Positions 6,104 to 13,322 are shown, counted from the stretch's first letter. The stretch: DNA of 14,972 bases from an uncultured Faecalibacterium sp. (GCA_900765105.1 CAAFQM010000316.1:1-14972), one strand, 5' to 3'. A program made the numbers and translations. Notes: a model not told the origin generated them from the sequence alone.

Positions 6104-7210
6104 TCACTTTTTGAAGTCGCTGCCGGACAGGCCGTCAAGGTTCAACATGCCTTCCAGCGCGGCCACATCGGCCGAAACGTCCAGCGCGTCGGACTGGAAC
6201 AGCTTGTCCAGCTGGTTTTCAAAGGCCGTCACCAGCAGATCCATGGAGCGCTCGATGTTCTGCTTTGCTTCGGTGATGTTCCCGCCCTGCACATCCTGCG
6301 CCGAAAGGCTGGCATAAGTGTTCAGCAGTTTCAGGGCCGTGGGCAGGTAGTAATCCATGAATTTCTGCAGCTGAGCCTTCTTGGCGGGATCCTCCTTTGC
6401 CAGCTGGAAGATACGGGCGCTGACCGATTCCAGTCGGCTGATCTTGGCTGTCATCACCGGGTCCGGGATCGCATCGTTGACCTGACGCAGCTGCTGCAGC
6501 AAAGCAGCGTATTCGTCTGCCGGGGCAGCGGGCTTCTTGGGTTGGGGCTTCGGCTCCGGACGGGGCGGCTGCGGGGCAGCACCGCGCACCACCAGCGTCC
6601 CCGTGCGGTTATCGATGTAGGCATCGGCCCCGAAATAGCCGTGTTCGATGGCGCTTTCCAGTGTGGAGCGGCCTTTGGCGGCGTCGATGCCCGCCGCAGC
6701 GAACAGCTCGTCCAGCGGGATATTGTCCCGCTCGCCCACGATGCGGTCCAGCTGACGTTCCAGCTTGCGGGCGCGGTCCATGCGCAGACCCATGAACAAC
6801 GCTCCGCTGCCGCCCAGCGTCATGGCCAGCGCAGTGAACAGTTCTTCAAAATCAGGAAAGTAAAACCAGCTGCCGACCACGTCCACAAGATCCATCGCGC
6901 CGGCAAACAGAAAGCAAGCGCCCAGAACGGTGCAAAGGCTCATAGCAGTTTTGTGCCAGTTCTTGGTATTCTTCTGCTCCTCGGTGGGCACATCATGGCC
7001 GCAGACGGACTCGTTCTTCCGGTCTGGCTCCGGCCCAAGGTCGGCGCGGTAGTCGCCCCGGGCACGGGCGGCCTCCTGCTCCTCCTTCATCACCTTCTGG
7101 TCAATGCCCTTCAGGATGAACAGCAGTACTCCCAACGGCCCGGACATCGCCATTACGATAAAAATGGCAATAGTGGGGATCTTTGCTAAATAGTGTTTTC
7201 TCGGTTCCAT
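6104..7210 (-). CDS. XpaC-like membrane protein (5-bromo-4-chloroindolyl phosphate hydrolysis family)
   Basis: In this 368-aa protein, hydrophobic segments are visible at about 11-33, 88-109 and 124-142. A cytosolic middle region follows (145-210), including LDELFAAAGIDAAKGRSTLESAIEHGYF split around 166-193. A Pro/Lys-rich linker spans 211-230. The helical C-terminal domain (about 235-345), with DPVMTAKISRLESVSARIF and FMDYYLPTALKLLNTYASL, matches the XpaC/YceG family by eye. In Bacillus, XpaC is paired with a TelA-type toxic-anion-resistance protein; no such partner is seen here. The real biochemical role of the family is unclear; the name comes from a dye-hydrolysis phenotype. The start ATG has AAAGGA 10 nt upstream. 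It has its own promoter (7262-7290) and terminator, so it is probably monocistronic. Confidence 0.75.
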   Translation of the reverse strand: MEPRKHYLAKIPTIAIFIVMAMSGPLGVLLFILKGIDQKVMKEEQEAARARGDYRADLGPEPDRKNESVCGHDVPTEEQKNTKNWHKTAMSLCTVLGACFLFAGAMDLVDVVGSWFYFPDFEELFTALAMTLGGSGALFMGLRMDRARKLERQLDRIVGERDNIPLDELFAAAGIDAAKGRSTLESAIEHGYFGADAYIDNRTGTLVVRGAAPQPPRPEPKPQPKKPAAPADEYAALLQQLRQVNDAIPDPVMTAKISRLESVSARIFQLAKEDPAKKAQLQKFMDYYLPTALKLLNTYASLSAQDVQGGNITEAKQNIERSMDLLVTAFENQLDKLFQSDALDVSADVAALEGMLNLDGLSGSDFKK

Positions 7211-7234
7211 GAAACTGAATTCCTTTCACAGAAA

Positions 7235-7278
7235 GATAAAAATAAGACCGCGTTCCACTCTATTATAGCGGAGCGCGG
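7235..7278 (-). terminator. htpG terminator hairpin enclosing a promoter
   Basis: CCGCGTTCC (7248-7256) pairs with GGAGCGCGG (7270-7278) over 9 bp with one G-U. On the minus strand it is followed by TCTTATTTTTATC, and on the plus strand by CCTTTTTG, so it may work both ways. The 13-nt loop contains the -10 box of the downstream gene. Confidence 0.75.
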
Positions 7279-7290
7279 CCTTTTTGTTAA
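7262..7290 (-). promoter_or_regulatory. Promoter of the XpaC-like gene
   Basis: TTAACA (7285-7290), a 17-bp spacer and consensus TATAAT (7262-7267). The -35 differs from consensus at one base. The predicted start near 7255 lies inside the 3' arm of the htpG terminator, so RNA started here carries only half of the hairpin and can be extended. Confidence 0.85.
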
Positions 7291-7315
7291 GGGGGTATTT
7301 CTGTGTTGAGGAAGT

Positions 7316-9244
7316 TTACTTCATCAGGCTGCAAACGGCCTCGGCGTAAGCGGTGGGGTCATCCACGGGCAGGCCTTCGATGAGCTGTGCCTGTGCATAC
7401 AGCAGATTGCTGTATTTCTTCACCTTGTCGGTGTCGCCAGCCTCCTGCGCGGCCTTGAGCACGGCGAAAACGGGGTGGTTGGCATTCAGTTCCAACACCT
7501 TGTCGCTCTTCACGCCCTCGCTGCCGGGCTGTTTGGACAGCACCTTTTCCATCTCAATGGACAGCGGGCCGTCGGCCGACAGGCACACGGGGTGATCCTT
7601 CAGGCGGGTGGAGACCTTGACCTCCTTCACCTTGCCGTCCAGAGCGTCCTTCATGGCATCAAACAGAGCCTTGTTCTCGGCGGTGGCATTCTCAGCGGCC
7701 TTTTTCTCTTCCTCCGTCTCAAGGCCGAGATCGCCGCTGTTGACGTTCTTGAACTCGACGGTGCCGTCCTTGCCCTCGGCGTCCTTACGGGGATAGGTGC
7801 GCAGGATCTGCAGGCAGAACTCGTCCACATCCTCGGTCAGCAGCAGGACATCATAGCCCTTGTCCATGACAAGCTCGGCAGAGGGCAGCTTTGCCAGACG
7901 GTCGGTGGAGTCGCCGGCGGCAAAGTAGATATACTTCTGCTCGGCGGGCATCTTGTCCACATATTCCTGCAGGGTGACCATCTTCTGCTCCTTGGCAGAC
8001 CAGAACAGCAGCAGGTCGCGCAGCAGTTCGGCGTGCATCCCGTAGTCGGAGTAAGCGCCGAACTTGATCTGACGGCCGAATTCCTTCCAGAATTCCTCGT
8101 ACTTCTCGCGGTCGTTGGCCAGCATGGCGTGCAGCTCGTTCTTGATCTTCTTTTCCAGAGCGTTGTGGATCAGCTTGAGCTGGTTGTCCTTCTGCAGCAT
8201 TTCACGGCTGATGTTCAGGCTCAGATCCTGGCTGTCCACGATGCCCTTGACGAAGCTGAAGTAATCGGGCAGCAGGTCGGCGCACTTCTCCATAATGAGC
8301 ACGCCGGATGCGTACAGGGCCAGACCCTTCTCGTAATCCTTGGTGTAGAAATCATAGGGGCGGTGGCTGGGAACAAACAGCAGAGCGTTGTAGTTCGCAG
8401 TGCCCTCGGTGCGGCTGACGATGACACGGGTGGGGTCGGCGTAATCGCCGAACTTATCCTTATAGAAGGTGTTGTACTCATCGTCGGTCACTTCGCTCTT
8501 CTGCTTTTTCCAGATGGGCACCATGCTGTTCAGAGTTTCCAGTTCGGTGTAGGTCTCCCACTCGGGCTTATAATCTTCGGGCTTGGGGTCCGGTTCCGGC
8601 TTCTGGCGGCTCTTTTCACGCTCCATCTGGATGGGATAGCGCACATAGTCGCTGTACTTCTTCACAATGGCCACGATGCCGTATTCATCGAGGAAGTTGT
8701 CGTAGTTGTCGGTCTCGGTATCCGGCTTGATGTGCAGGATGATCTGGGTGCCGACGGTGTCCTTCTCGGCCGGGGTCATCTCGTAGCCGTCCACACCGGA
8801 GGACTCCCACTGCCATGCTTCATCGGAGCCGTAGGCCTTGGATATGACGGTGACCTTATCGGCCACCATGAAGGAAGAGTAGAAACCAACGCCGAACTGG
8901 CCGATGATGTCGATGTTCTCATCCTTGTTGTCCTTCTTGAAGTCCAGAGAACCGGAGTGAGCAATGGTACCAAGATTCTTTTCCAGCTCTTCTTTGGTCA
9001 TGCCGATGCCGTTATCCTCGATGGTCAGGATACGGTTCTCCTTGTCGCGGGTGATGAGGATGCGGAAATCGCTCTTGTTCATGCCCACGGAAGTGTCGGT
9101 CAGGCTCTTATAATATAGCTTATCGATGGCGTCCGATGCGTTGGAGATCAGCTCACGCAGGAAAATTTCCTTGTTGGTATAGATGGAGTTGATCATCATA
9201 TCCATCAGCTTTTTGCTTTCAGCCTGAAATTCTTTCTTCGCCAT
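7316..9244 (-). CDS. htpG: Molecular chaperone HtpG (Hsp90)
   Basis: This is a 642-aa cytosolic ATP-dependent chaperone of normal length for the family. The N-terminal GHKL ATPase domain shows FLRELISNASDAIDKL (28-43) with Glu31, Asn35 and Asp38, IEDNGIGMT (75-83), GTIAHSGS (92-99) and IGQFGVGFYSSF (114-125). The middle domain includes LNISREMLQ (343-351) with Arg347, the conserved arginine contacting ATP. An acidic charged linker lies around 208-230. The C-terminal dimerisation domain ends without the eukaryotic MEEVD. The start is the MAKKEF codon at 9244, with AGAGG 9 nt upstream. A longer frame begins 39 nt earlier but lacks a ribosome binding site. It is controlled by a sigma-A promoter with an overlapping CIRCE operator, so HrcA repression is expected. 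Confidence 0.98.
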   Translation of the reverse strand: MAKKEFQAESKKLMDMMINSIYTNKEIFLRELISNASDAIDKLYYKSLTDTSVGMNKSDFRILITRDKENRILTIEDNGIGMTKEELEKNLGTIAHSGSLDFKKDNKDENIDIIGQFGVGFYSSFMVADKVTVISKAYGSDEAWQWESSGVDGYEMTPAEKDTVGTQIILHIKPDTETDNYDNFLDEYGIVAIVKKYSDYVRYPIQMEREKSRQKPEPDPKPEDYKPEWETYTELETLNSMVPIWKKQKSEVTDDEYNTFYKDKFGDYADPTRVIVSRTEGTANYNALLFVPSHRPYDFYTKDYEKGLALYASGVLIMEKCADLLPDYFSFVKGIVDSQDLSLNISREMLQKDNQLKLIHNALEKKIKNELHAMLANDREKYEEFWKEFGRQIKFGAYSDYGMHAELLRDLLLFWSAKEQKMVTLQEYVDKMPAEQKYIYFAAGDSTDRLAKLPSAELVMDKGYDVLLLTEDVDEFCLQILRTYPRKDAEGKDGTVEFKNVNSGDLGLETEEEKKAAENATAENKALFDAMKDALDGKVKEVKVSTRLKDHPVCLSADGPLSIEMEKVLSKQPGSEGVKSDKVLELNANHPVFAVLKAAQEAGDTDKVKKYSNLLYAQAQLIEGLPVDDPTAYAEAVCSLMK

Positions 9245-9310
9245 AATGCAAAACCTCTTTTTATCTGTATTCAGTGCCAGCACTCGGGCAAACTGACTGC
9301 TTCCAAGAAC

Positions 9311-9337
9311 TTAGCACTCATAACTTTCGAGTGCTAA
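9311..9337. promoter_or_regulatory. CIRCE operator (HrcA binding site)
   Basis: A perfect TTAGCACTC-N9-GAGTGCTAA inverted repeat, the consensus CIRCE element bound by the HrcA heat-shock repressor. It lies 67 bp upstream of the htpG start codon and overlaps the last two bases of its -10 box, so bound HrcA would block initiation. It is oriented symmetrically and lies between the htpG promoter and the gene. Confidence 0.97.
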
Positions 9338-9364
9338 TATACACCGCTTCGGGGCAAAAATCAA
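9336..9364 (-). promoter_or_regulatory. htpG promoter
   Basis: TTGATT (9359-9364), a 17-bp spacer and TATATT (9336-9341). The predicted start lies within the CIRCE element, so the mRNA leader carries the operator's inverted repeat. Confidence 0.88.
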
Positions 9365-9388
9365 GGGCTTTCATAAAAAGTTTAAAAA

Positions 9389-9397
9389 TGCTATAAT
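9389..9397 (+). promoter_or_regulatory. Extended -10 promoter of the cytosolic hydrolase gene
   Basis: TGCTATAAT (TGn plus consensus TATAAT at 9392-9397) lies in A+T-rich DNA with only a weak -35 (TTTCAT). It leaves about 63 nt before the ATG at 9467. It is divergent from the htpG promoter, with the two -35 regions facing each other. Confidence 0.65.
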
Positions 9398-9466
9398 AAA
9401 CCGCAAAGGATGCAGCCGGTACACGCCGCCTTTGTCCTTATCTTAAAATAAGAAGGAGGAAAGACC

Positions 9467-10246
9467 ATGCAGCTGAAGCAACTGGAATTGACCGGCGGCG
9501 GGACCCTGACGGTGTATCTGCGTGTATCCGACAGCCGGATGCCGAACGCGATGGAGCGCCCATTGGTGCTGGTGGTGCCCGGCGGGGGCTATAATCACGT
9601 CAGCCCGCGGGAGGGTGACCCGGTGGCGCTGCAGTTTGCTGCGGCGGGGTATCACACTGCCGTGCTGGACTATGCCGTGGGCGAAAAGGCGCAAAACTGG
9701 CTGCCCATGCGCCAGCTGGCGGAAGCCATCGGCCTTGTGCGGGCGCACGCCGCCGCGTGGCATGTGCTGCCGGGTAAGATCGCAGTGTGCGGCTTTTCGG
9801 CGGGCGGGCATCTGGCGCTGTCCGGCGCAGTGCTGGATATCCCCGGCGAGAGCGCTCAGCCCCGGCCGGATGCGGTGATTCTGGGCTATCCGGTCATTAC
9901 GGCCGGGGAGCACGCCCACCGCGGCAGCTTTGAGCGGCTGGCGGGCAGTGCGGACCTTGCCGTGCAGCAGCAATTCACGCTGGAAGACAAGATCACGCCC
10001 CGCACGCCGCCGGTGTTCGTCTGGCATACTATGGAGGATGGGACGGTCCCTGTGGAAAATACCCTGATGCTGCTGCAGGCACTGCACAAAGCAGGCGTCC
10101 CGTGCGAAGCGCATCTTCTTGAAAAAGGCGTCCATGGAACCAGCATCAGCACGGCGGAGGTGGATGCACAGAGCGTCCATCGGCACCACTGGGTGAAACT
10201 GGCGGTGGAATGGCTGAACGACACTTTCGGCTTTTCCGTCTGTTAA
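9467..10246 (+). CDS. Cytosolic alpha/beta hydrolase (esterase, BD-FAE/acetylxylan-esterase type)
   Basis: This 259-aa single-domain hydrolase has no signal peptide. Core motifs are VVPGGGYNHVSPREGDP (36-52), the oxyanion loop of acetyl-xylan-esterase-like enzymes; the nucleophile elbow CGFSAGGHLA (108-117) with Ser111; WHTMEDGTVP (186-195) with Asp191; and KGVHGTS (220-226) with His223. The triad Ser-Asp-His is complete. Related enzymes deacetylate plant-derived oligosaccharides; the substrate here is not known. AAGGAGG lies 7 nt before the ATG. The gene is divergent from htpG and has its own promoter. I see no strong terminator before the next promoter at 10293. A secreted relative is encoded at 12183, with similar ILGYP and C-terminal His regions. 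Confidence 0.87.
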   Translation: MQLKQLELTGGGTLTVYLRVSDSRMPNAMERPLVLVVPGGGYNHVSPREGDPVALQFAAAGYHTAVLDYAVGEKAQNWLPMRQLAEAIGLVRAHAAAWHVLPGKIAVCGFSAGGHLALSGAVLDIPGESAQPRPDAVILGYPVITAGEHAHRGSFERLAGSADLAVQQQFTLEDKITPRTPPVFVWHTMEDGTVPVENTLMLLQALHKAGVPCEAHLLEKGVHGTSISTAEVDAQSVHRHHWVKLAVEWLNDTFGFSVC

Positions 10247-10292
10247 CTCTGGCATATTTGAACGAACCTACAAAAAATTCACAATTGAACTG

Positions 10293-10321
10293 TTGACTTG
10301 CACAGTGTACAGGCGTATACT
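10293..10321 (+). promoter_or_regulatory. Promoter of the 146-aa gene and HD-domain gene
   Basis: TTGACT (10293-10298), a 17-bp spacer and TATACT (10316-10321). An imperfect inverted repeat, CAGTGTAC-N4-GTATACTG (10303-10322), covers the spacer and the -10 box. Downstream, GAGACA/TGTCTC (10343-10348 with 10353-10358) is a leader hairpin ahead of the ribosome binding site. Confidence 0.8.
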
Positions 10322-10379
10322 GGTCAGCAGGGACAAACTGACGAGACAGATTTGTCTCCTATGGAAGAAGGAACTTACA

Positions 10380-10820
10380 ATGGTTATGGACCCGACGTTG
10401 CCGCGCATCTCGGTGCGCGATCTGCTCATGCAGGCATTTCTCACCGGCTGGGAGCTTTCCGACAAGGCCGTTTCGCAGGACGAATACCTGCAAAGCTCCA
10501 TTCAGGTCATTGAGATGCTGCAGGTGGAGCCGGAAAATCTTTACGCTGAGGAAGGTCTCGGCCTGCCGGACGGCGAAGAGGTGGATCATCTGGACGATCT
10601 GCTCCGCGCAGACGGCCAGTGGCTGTACTACGGTGTGGAAGAGGAAAATTTCTTCCTCATCCAGTGGTATCCGGACGAAGCTTCGGCCAAGGCAAAGCTG
10701 GCGCAGCTGGAAGAGCTGGGCGACGGCAAACAGTATCTGGTGGATCTGACCCTCAAGCGGGAAAATCCATCGGAGGCCGAAAACTTCGGCAATTCCAATC
10801 CGGTGCAGCTCCGCTCCTGA
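10380..10820 (+). CDS. Acidic 146-aa protein of unknown function
   Basis: I do not recognise this family. The protein is strongly acidic, with a cluster around residues 50-80 (PENLYAEEGLGLPDGEEVDH onward) and predicted helices at the start (VRDLLMQAFLTGWELSDKA, 12-30). It then has a mixed region with WLYYGVEEENFFLIQWYP (85-102) that looks like a small beta-sheet. There is no signal peptide or membrane segment. The start ATG at 10380 has AAGGA 7 nt upstream. A longer in-frame start at 10293 lies within the promoter -35 box, so it is excluded. The gene is followed after 47 nt by an HD-domain gene, with no clear terminator between, so the two are probably co-transcribed. Confidence 0.8.
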   Translation: MVMDPTLPRISVRDLLMQAFLTGWELSDKAVSQDEYLQSSIQVIEMLQVEPENLYAEEGLGLPDGEEVDHLDDLLRADGQWLYYGVEEENFFLIQWYPDEASAKAKLAQLEELGDGKQYLVDLTLKRENPSEAENFGNSNPVQLRS

Positions 10821-10867
10821 CCATGTTATTTTGAACCCCCGATTCGGGCGAAAGGGACCTTTGCAGA

Positions 10868-11398
10868 ATGCATCTTTCTGAAACAGAACACGAACAGCTT
10901 TATGCCATCGTGGAAAAGTATGATCAGCATCCGGATGTGCAGCGGATGCGGGAATATATCCAGCACGGCTCGGTGACCACCTATCAGCACTGCAAGAATG
11001 TGGCGCTGGTCAGCTTCTGGCTCAACCGCCGCCTGCATCTCCACGCCGACGAAACGTCGCTGGCTGTGGGTGCACTGCTGCATGACTTTTATCTGTACGA
11101 CTGGCACACCAAGGGCACCTTCCACGGCCTGCGCCGCCTGTTTGAAATGCACGGCTTCTCCCACCCGGGGTGCGCCTGTGTCAATGCCAAAAAGGTGTTC
11201 GGCATCACGAAGAAAGAGCAGAGCATCATTGCGAGCCATATGTGGCCGCTGACTTTCCGCCATGTGCCCTCCTGCCGCGAGGCGGTTATCGTCTGCCTTG
11301 CCGATAAATACTGCGCGGTTGTGGAGAGCATGTTCCAGCGCTCCCGCACGGGGGCTGTTGTGGACGGCGCATCTGACCCGGACGGCGACGAGTGGTAA
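10868..11398 (+). CDS. HD-domain protein (putative metal-dependent phosphohydrolase)
   Basis: This 176-aa protein has an HD domain spanning nearly its whole length. Metal ligands in the family order are His41 (TYQHCKNVA), His72-Asp73 (ALLHDFYLYDW), His124 (IASHMWPL) and Asp146 (CLADKYCA). The HD superfamily mostly hydrolyses phosphomonoesters or diesters of nucleotides. The substrate is not predictable here. Similar short HD proteins are common in clostridia. AAAGGGA lies about 10 nt before the ATG. It is probably second in a two-gene unit with the acidic 146-aa protein and is closed by a strong bidirectional terminator 14 nt after the stop. Confidence 0.88.
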   Translation: MHLSETEHEQLYAIVEKYDQHPDVQRMREYIQHGSVTTYQHCKNVALVSFWLNRRLHLHADETSLAVGALLHDFYLYDWHTKGTFHGLRRLFEMHGFSHPGCACVNAKKVFGITKKEQSIIASHMWPLTFRHVPSCREAVIVCLADKYCAVVESMFQRSRTGAVVDGASDPDGDEW

Positions 11399-11411
11399 CT
11401 TTATAAAAAAT

Positions 11412-11453
11412 AAAAATGGACAGAGCGAGTTATTTTGCGTTCTGTCCATTTTT
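11412..11453. terminator. Bidirectional terminator between the HD and GNAT genes
   Basis: A perfect 13-bp inverted repeat, AAAAATGGACAGA (11412-11424) with TCTGTCCATTTTT (11441-11453), has a 16-nt loop. T-runs on both strands serve the plus-strand HD gene and the minus-strand acetyltransferase gene, which converge here. Confidence 0.92.
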
Positions 11454-11455
11454 TG

Positions 11456-11974
11456 TTACAGCTTTTTATACCCGGCCGGTTCGTCATCCTTTGCACGGCG
11501 CTCCATGAGGAAGGTGTCCAGCCAGCGGCCATGGCAGTCCCGGGCGATGCGCTCCCGGCGGCCCACCAGACGGAACCCGCATTTGGTGTGCAGCGCACGG
11601 CTGGCGGCGTTGTCCTGCAGGACGGTGGACTGCAGCGTCCAGTAACCGGCCTGCTCTGCCTGACGGCACAGTTCGGTGAGCAGGTGATACCCCAGTCCGT
11701 GACCGCGGAACTTTTCGCCAACGTAGATGCTCACTTCGGCAACGCCTCGGTAACACCACCGGGGGTCCACCCGGTGCAGGGCGGTCCAGCCTGCGATCAC
11801 GCCGTCCAGCTCCAAAACAAGGCGGCATTCTTTTGTGTGAGAAGCATCCCACGCAGTATAGGGCGGACAGTCGGTCTGGAATGTTGCATATTCCGTGGCG
11901 ATGCCCTCCAGATAGATCCGGGAGACCTGCTCCCAGTCTTCCGGCTCCATGGGCCGGATGGTCATTTTACTCAT
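11456..11974 (-). CDS. GNAT acetyltransferase, phosphinothricin-acetyltransferase-like
   Basis: In this 172-aa protein the GNAT acetyl-CoA loop is RGHGLG (90-95), following the beta-strand AEVSIYV (79-85). The later LQDNAASRALHTKCGFRLVG (119-138) holds the conserved Asn and the C-terminal GF motif. The N-terminal IYLEGIATEYATFQTD (20-35) fits the Pat/Bar-type subgroup, which N-acetylates phosphinothricin or methionine-sulfoximine-like amino acids; the natural substrate is usually unknown. The start at 11974 has only a weak GGA about 10 nt upstream. An ATG three codons later is possible. It has its own promoter (12039-12067) and shares the bidirectional terminator with the HD gene. Confidence 0.9.
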   Translation of the reverse strand: MSKMTIRPMEPEDWEQVSRIYLEGIATEYATFQTDCPPYTAWDASHTKECRLVLELDGVIAGWTALHRVDPRWCYRGVAEVSIYVGEKFRGHGLGYHLLTELCRQAEQAGYWTLQSTVLQDNAASRALHTKCGFRLVGRRERIARDCHGRWLDTFLMERRAKDDEPAGYKKL

Positions 11975-12038
11975 ACTTTCTGATTCCGGCAGGCGGCCCC
12001 AGAACCGCCCGCGCCCTCTTATTTTTCAAACTATTTCC

Positions 12039-12067
12039 AGTATAGCAGAATTTGCGGTGCGGTACAA
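12039..12067 (-). promoter_or_regulatory. Promoter of the GNAT gene
   Basis: TTGTAC (12062-12067), a 17-bp spacer and TATACT (12039-12044), with TGC before the -10. It is divergent from the secreted hydrolase promoter 24 bp away. Confidence 0.75.
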
Positions 12068-12090
12068 GCGCCGGAGTGCACAGAATTATT

Positions 12091-12118
12091 TTGACAACGG
12101 GGGAGAATGTGATACAAT
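12091..12118 (+). promoter_or_regulatory. Promoter of the secreted hydrolase gene
   Basis: Consensus TTGACA (12091-12096), a 16-bp spacer and TACAAT (12113-12118). It gives a leader of about 58 nt to the ATG at 12183. A frame open upstream of the ATG crosses this promoter and is therefore not used. Confidence 0.82.
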
Positions 12119-12182
12119 AACTTCAGAAATGTGCTCCGATAAAAGCGGAAATAAAAGCGGGACACAAGATGGAGAGAATTAC

Positions 12183-13259
12183 ATGAAACAGAACTGGAAA
12201 CAACGCCTGATTGCGGCAGGCGTCTGCGGCTGCCTGTTGTTGGCGTCGGCTCTGCCGGCATCGGCTGCGGACTTTGCGGAAGACATCACACCGGACATGA
12301 CGATGCAGGAGATCCGCAGCGACCCTGTGATGCAGCAGAGCGGGCTGTTTTTGTATGGCTCCTTCGGCGAGGGGACCCAATGGACCCGCAGCCGACTGGA
12401 AAACCAGACCCTGCAGGAATACGCATGGGGGCAGACGGTGCCGGAAACAACGGCGGCGCTGAACCTTGCAGCACAGAATGTGAAGGACGGAGTTCAGGTG
12501 ACGTGGCAGGTCTACAGCCCGGAGGAGACCGAGGCGGATCCTTCGCTCGGATGCGTGCAGCTGTTTTATTTCCCGGGGAGCGATCCCGATGGCAAATATG
12601 CGATCGTGATGGGCGGCAATGCGCTGACCATCAACGGCACATTTGGCGAGGGCCTGCCGACAGCGTGGGAACTGCATGAAAAAGGCTATACCGTGTTTGT
12701 TCTGCGCTACCGCGCATGGACCGACCTTGGCGACAATGCACCGCTGCAGGATCTTGGCAATGCGGTGAACTTTATTACCGCCCATGCGGAACAGCTCCGG
12801 GTGCAGCCGGAGGATTACGCGATTGTTGCCTACTCGTCCGGCGCGCAGGTCGCGGGCATATTTGCCAACCAGAAGCGCGGCTACGGAGCCTTTGGCGCCC
12901 AGAAGCCGGGCGCACTGATTCTGGGGTACCCGATTGTTGATTTCTCTATTATGAAGCCGGTGTATCACATCGTATATGATCCGACCGCATGCGGATGGCG
13001 CTATTACTGGACCGACCTGGATCGGGCAGTGGATGACGATTACCCGCCGGTTTATTTCTGGCGGGGCGACAATGACACGATCCTCGGGCCGGACACAAGC
13101 TCTTACGAAGCGTTTGAACAGGCTCTGCAGAAACACGGTGTGACGTACCAGAGAACGGCCTTTGCGGATGCACCCCATGCGGTCTCGATTGGCCGCGGGA
13201 CCGATGCTGACGGTTGGCTGGATGATGCAACCGCGTTCTGGGAAGAACAGGTAAAATAA
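12183..13259 (+). CDS. Secreted alpha/beta hydrolase (putative esterase)
   Basis: This 358-aa protein has a clear signal peptide: KQNWKQR, a hydrophobic core (9-22), and an ALPASA|AD cleavage site after about residue 28. No lipobox is seen. An N-terminal extension (30-100) precedes the hydrolase fold. The oxyanion region is VMGGNALTINGTFGEG (142-157). The nucleophile elbow is AYSSG (216-220), with Ser218 and Ala in place of the first Gly of GxSxG. The acid is Asp296 or Asp298 in WRGDNDT, and the base is His332 in DAPHAVS. The fold resembles the BD-FAE/acetyl-esterase group and the cytosolic hydrolase at 9467, so the pair might remove acyl groups from glycans outside and inside the cell (inference). 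GGAG lies 8 nt before the ATG. It is monocistronic, with its own promoter and terminator. Confidence 0.87.
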   Translation: MKQNWKQRLIAAGVCGCLLLASALPASAADFAEDITPDMTMQEIRSDPVMQQSGLFLYGSFGEGTQWTRSRLENQTLQEYAWGQTVPETTAALNLAAQNVKDGVQVTWQVYSPEETEADPSLGCVQLFYFPGSDPDGKYAIVMGGNALTINGTFGEGLPTAWELHEKGYTVFVLRYRAWTDLGDNAPLQDLGNAVNFITAHAEQLRVQPEDYAIVAYSSGAQVAGIFANQKRGYGAFGAQKPGALILGYPIVDFSIMKPVYHIVYDPTACGWRYYWTDLDRAVDDDYPPVYFWRGDNDTILGPDTSSYEAFEQALQKHGVTYQRTAFADAPHAVSIGRGTDADGWLDDATAFWEEQVK

Positions 13260-13271
13260 AAAAGACGCAGG

Positions 13272-13303
13272 TCCGGGCTTTGCGGGAGCAAGGCCCGGAT
13301 TTT
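13272..13303 (+). terminator. Rho-independent terminator of the secreted hydrolase gene
   Basis: TCCGGGCTTTGC (13272-13283) pairs with GCAAGGCCCGGA (13288-13299) over 12 bp with one G-U. It has a GGGA (GNRA) loop and is followed by TTTT. It ends 19 nt before the rmuC start codon, and no separate rmuC promoter is evident after it, so rmuC may depend on partial read-through or on a promoter within the hydrolase gene. Confidence 0.9.
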
Positions 13304-13322
13304 GCAATGGGAGAGACAACAC

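Noticed and set aside
5840..7189. 449-codon plus-strand open frame opposite the XpaC-like gene
   Set aside because: The minus strand has the promoter, ribosome binding site, membrane segments and terminator. The plus frame has none.
7475..9118. 547-codon plus-strand open frame opposite htpG
   Set aside because: Its Leu/Val/Gln/His-rich low-complexity composition is typical of antisense to a lysine/glutamate-rich gene. htpG is unambiguous.
10293..10379. Upstream start for the 146-aa gene at 10293
   Set aside because: It coincides with the TTGACT -35 box, so the codons would not be transcribed from this promoter. ATG 10380 has AAGGA.
11949..12182. Upstream extension of the secreted hydrolase frame
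   Set aside because: It crosses two promoters and would bury the signal peptide. ATG 12183 gives a textbook signal sequence and ribosome binding site.
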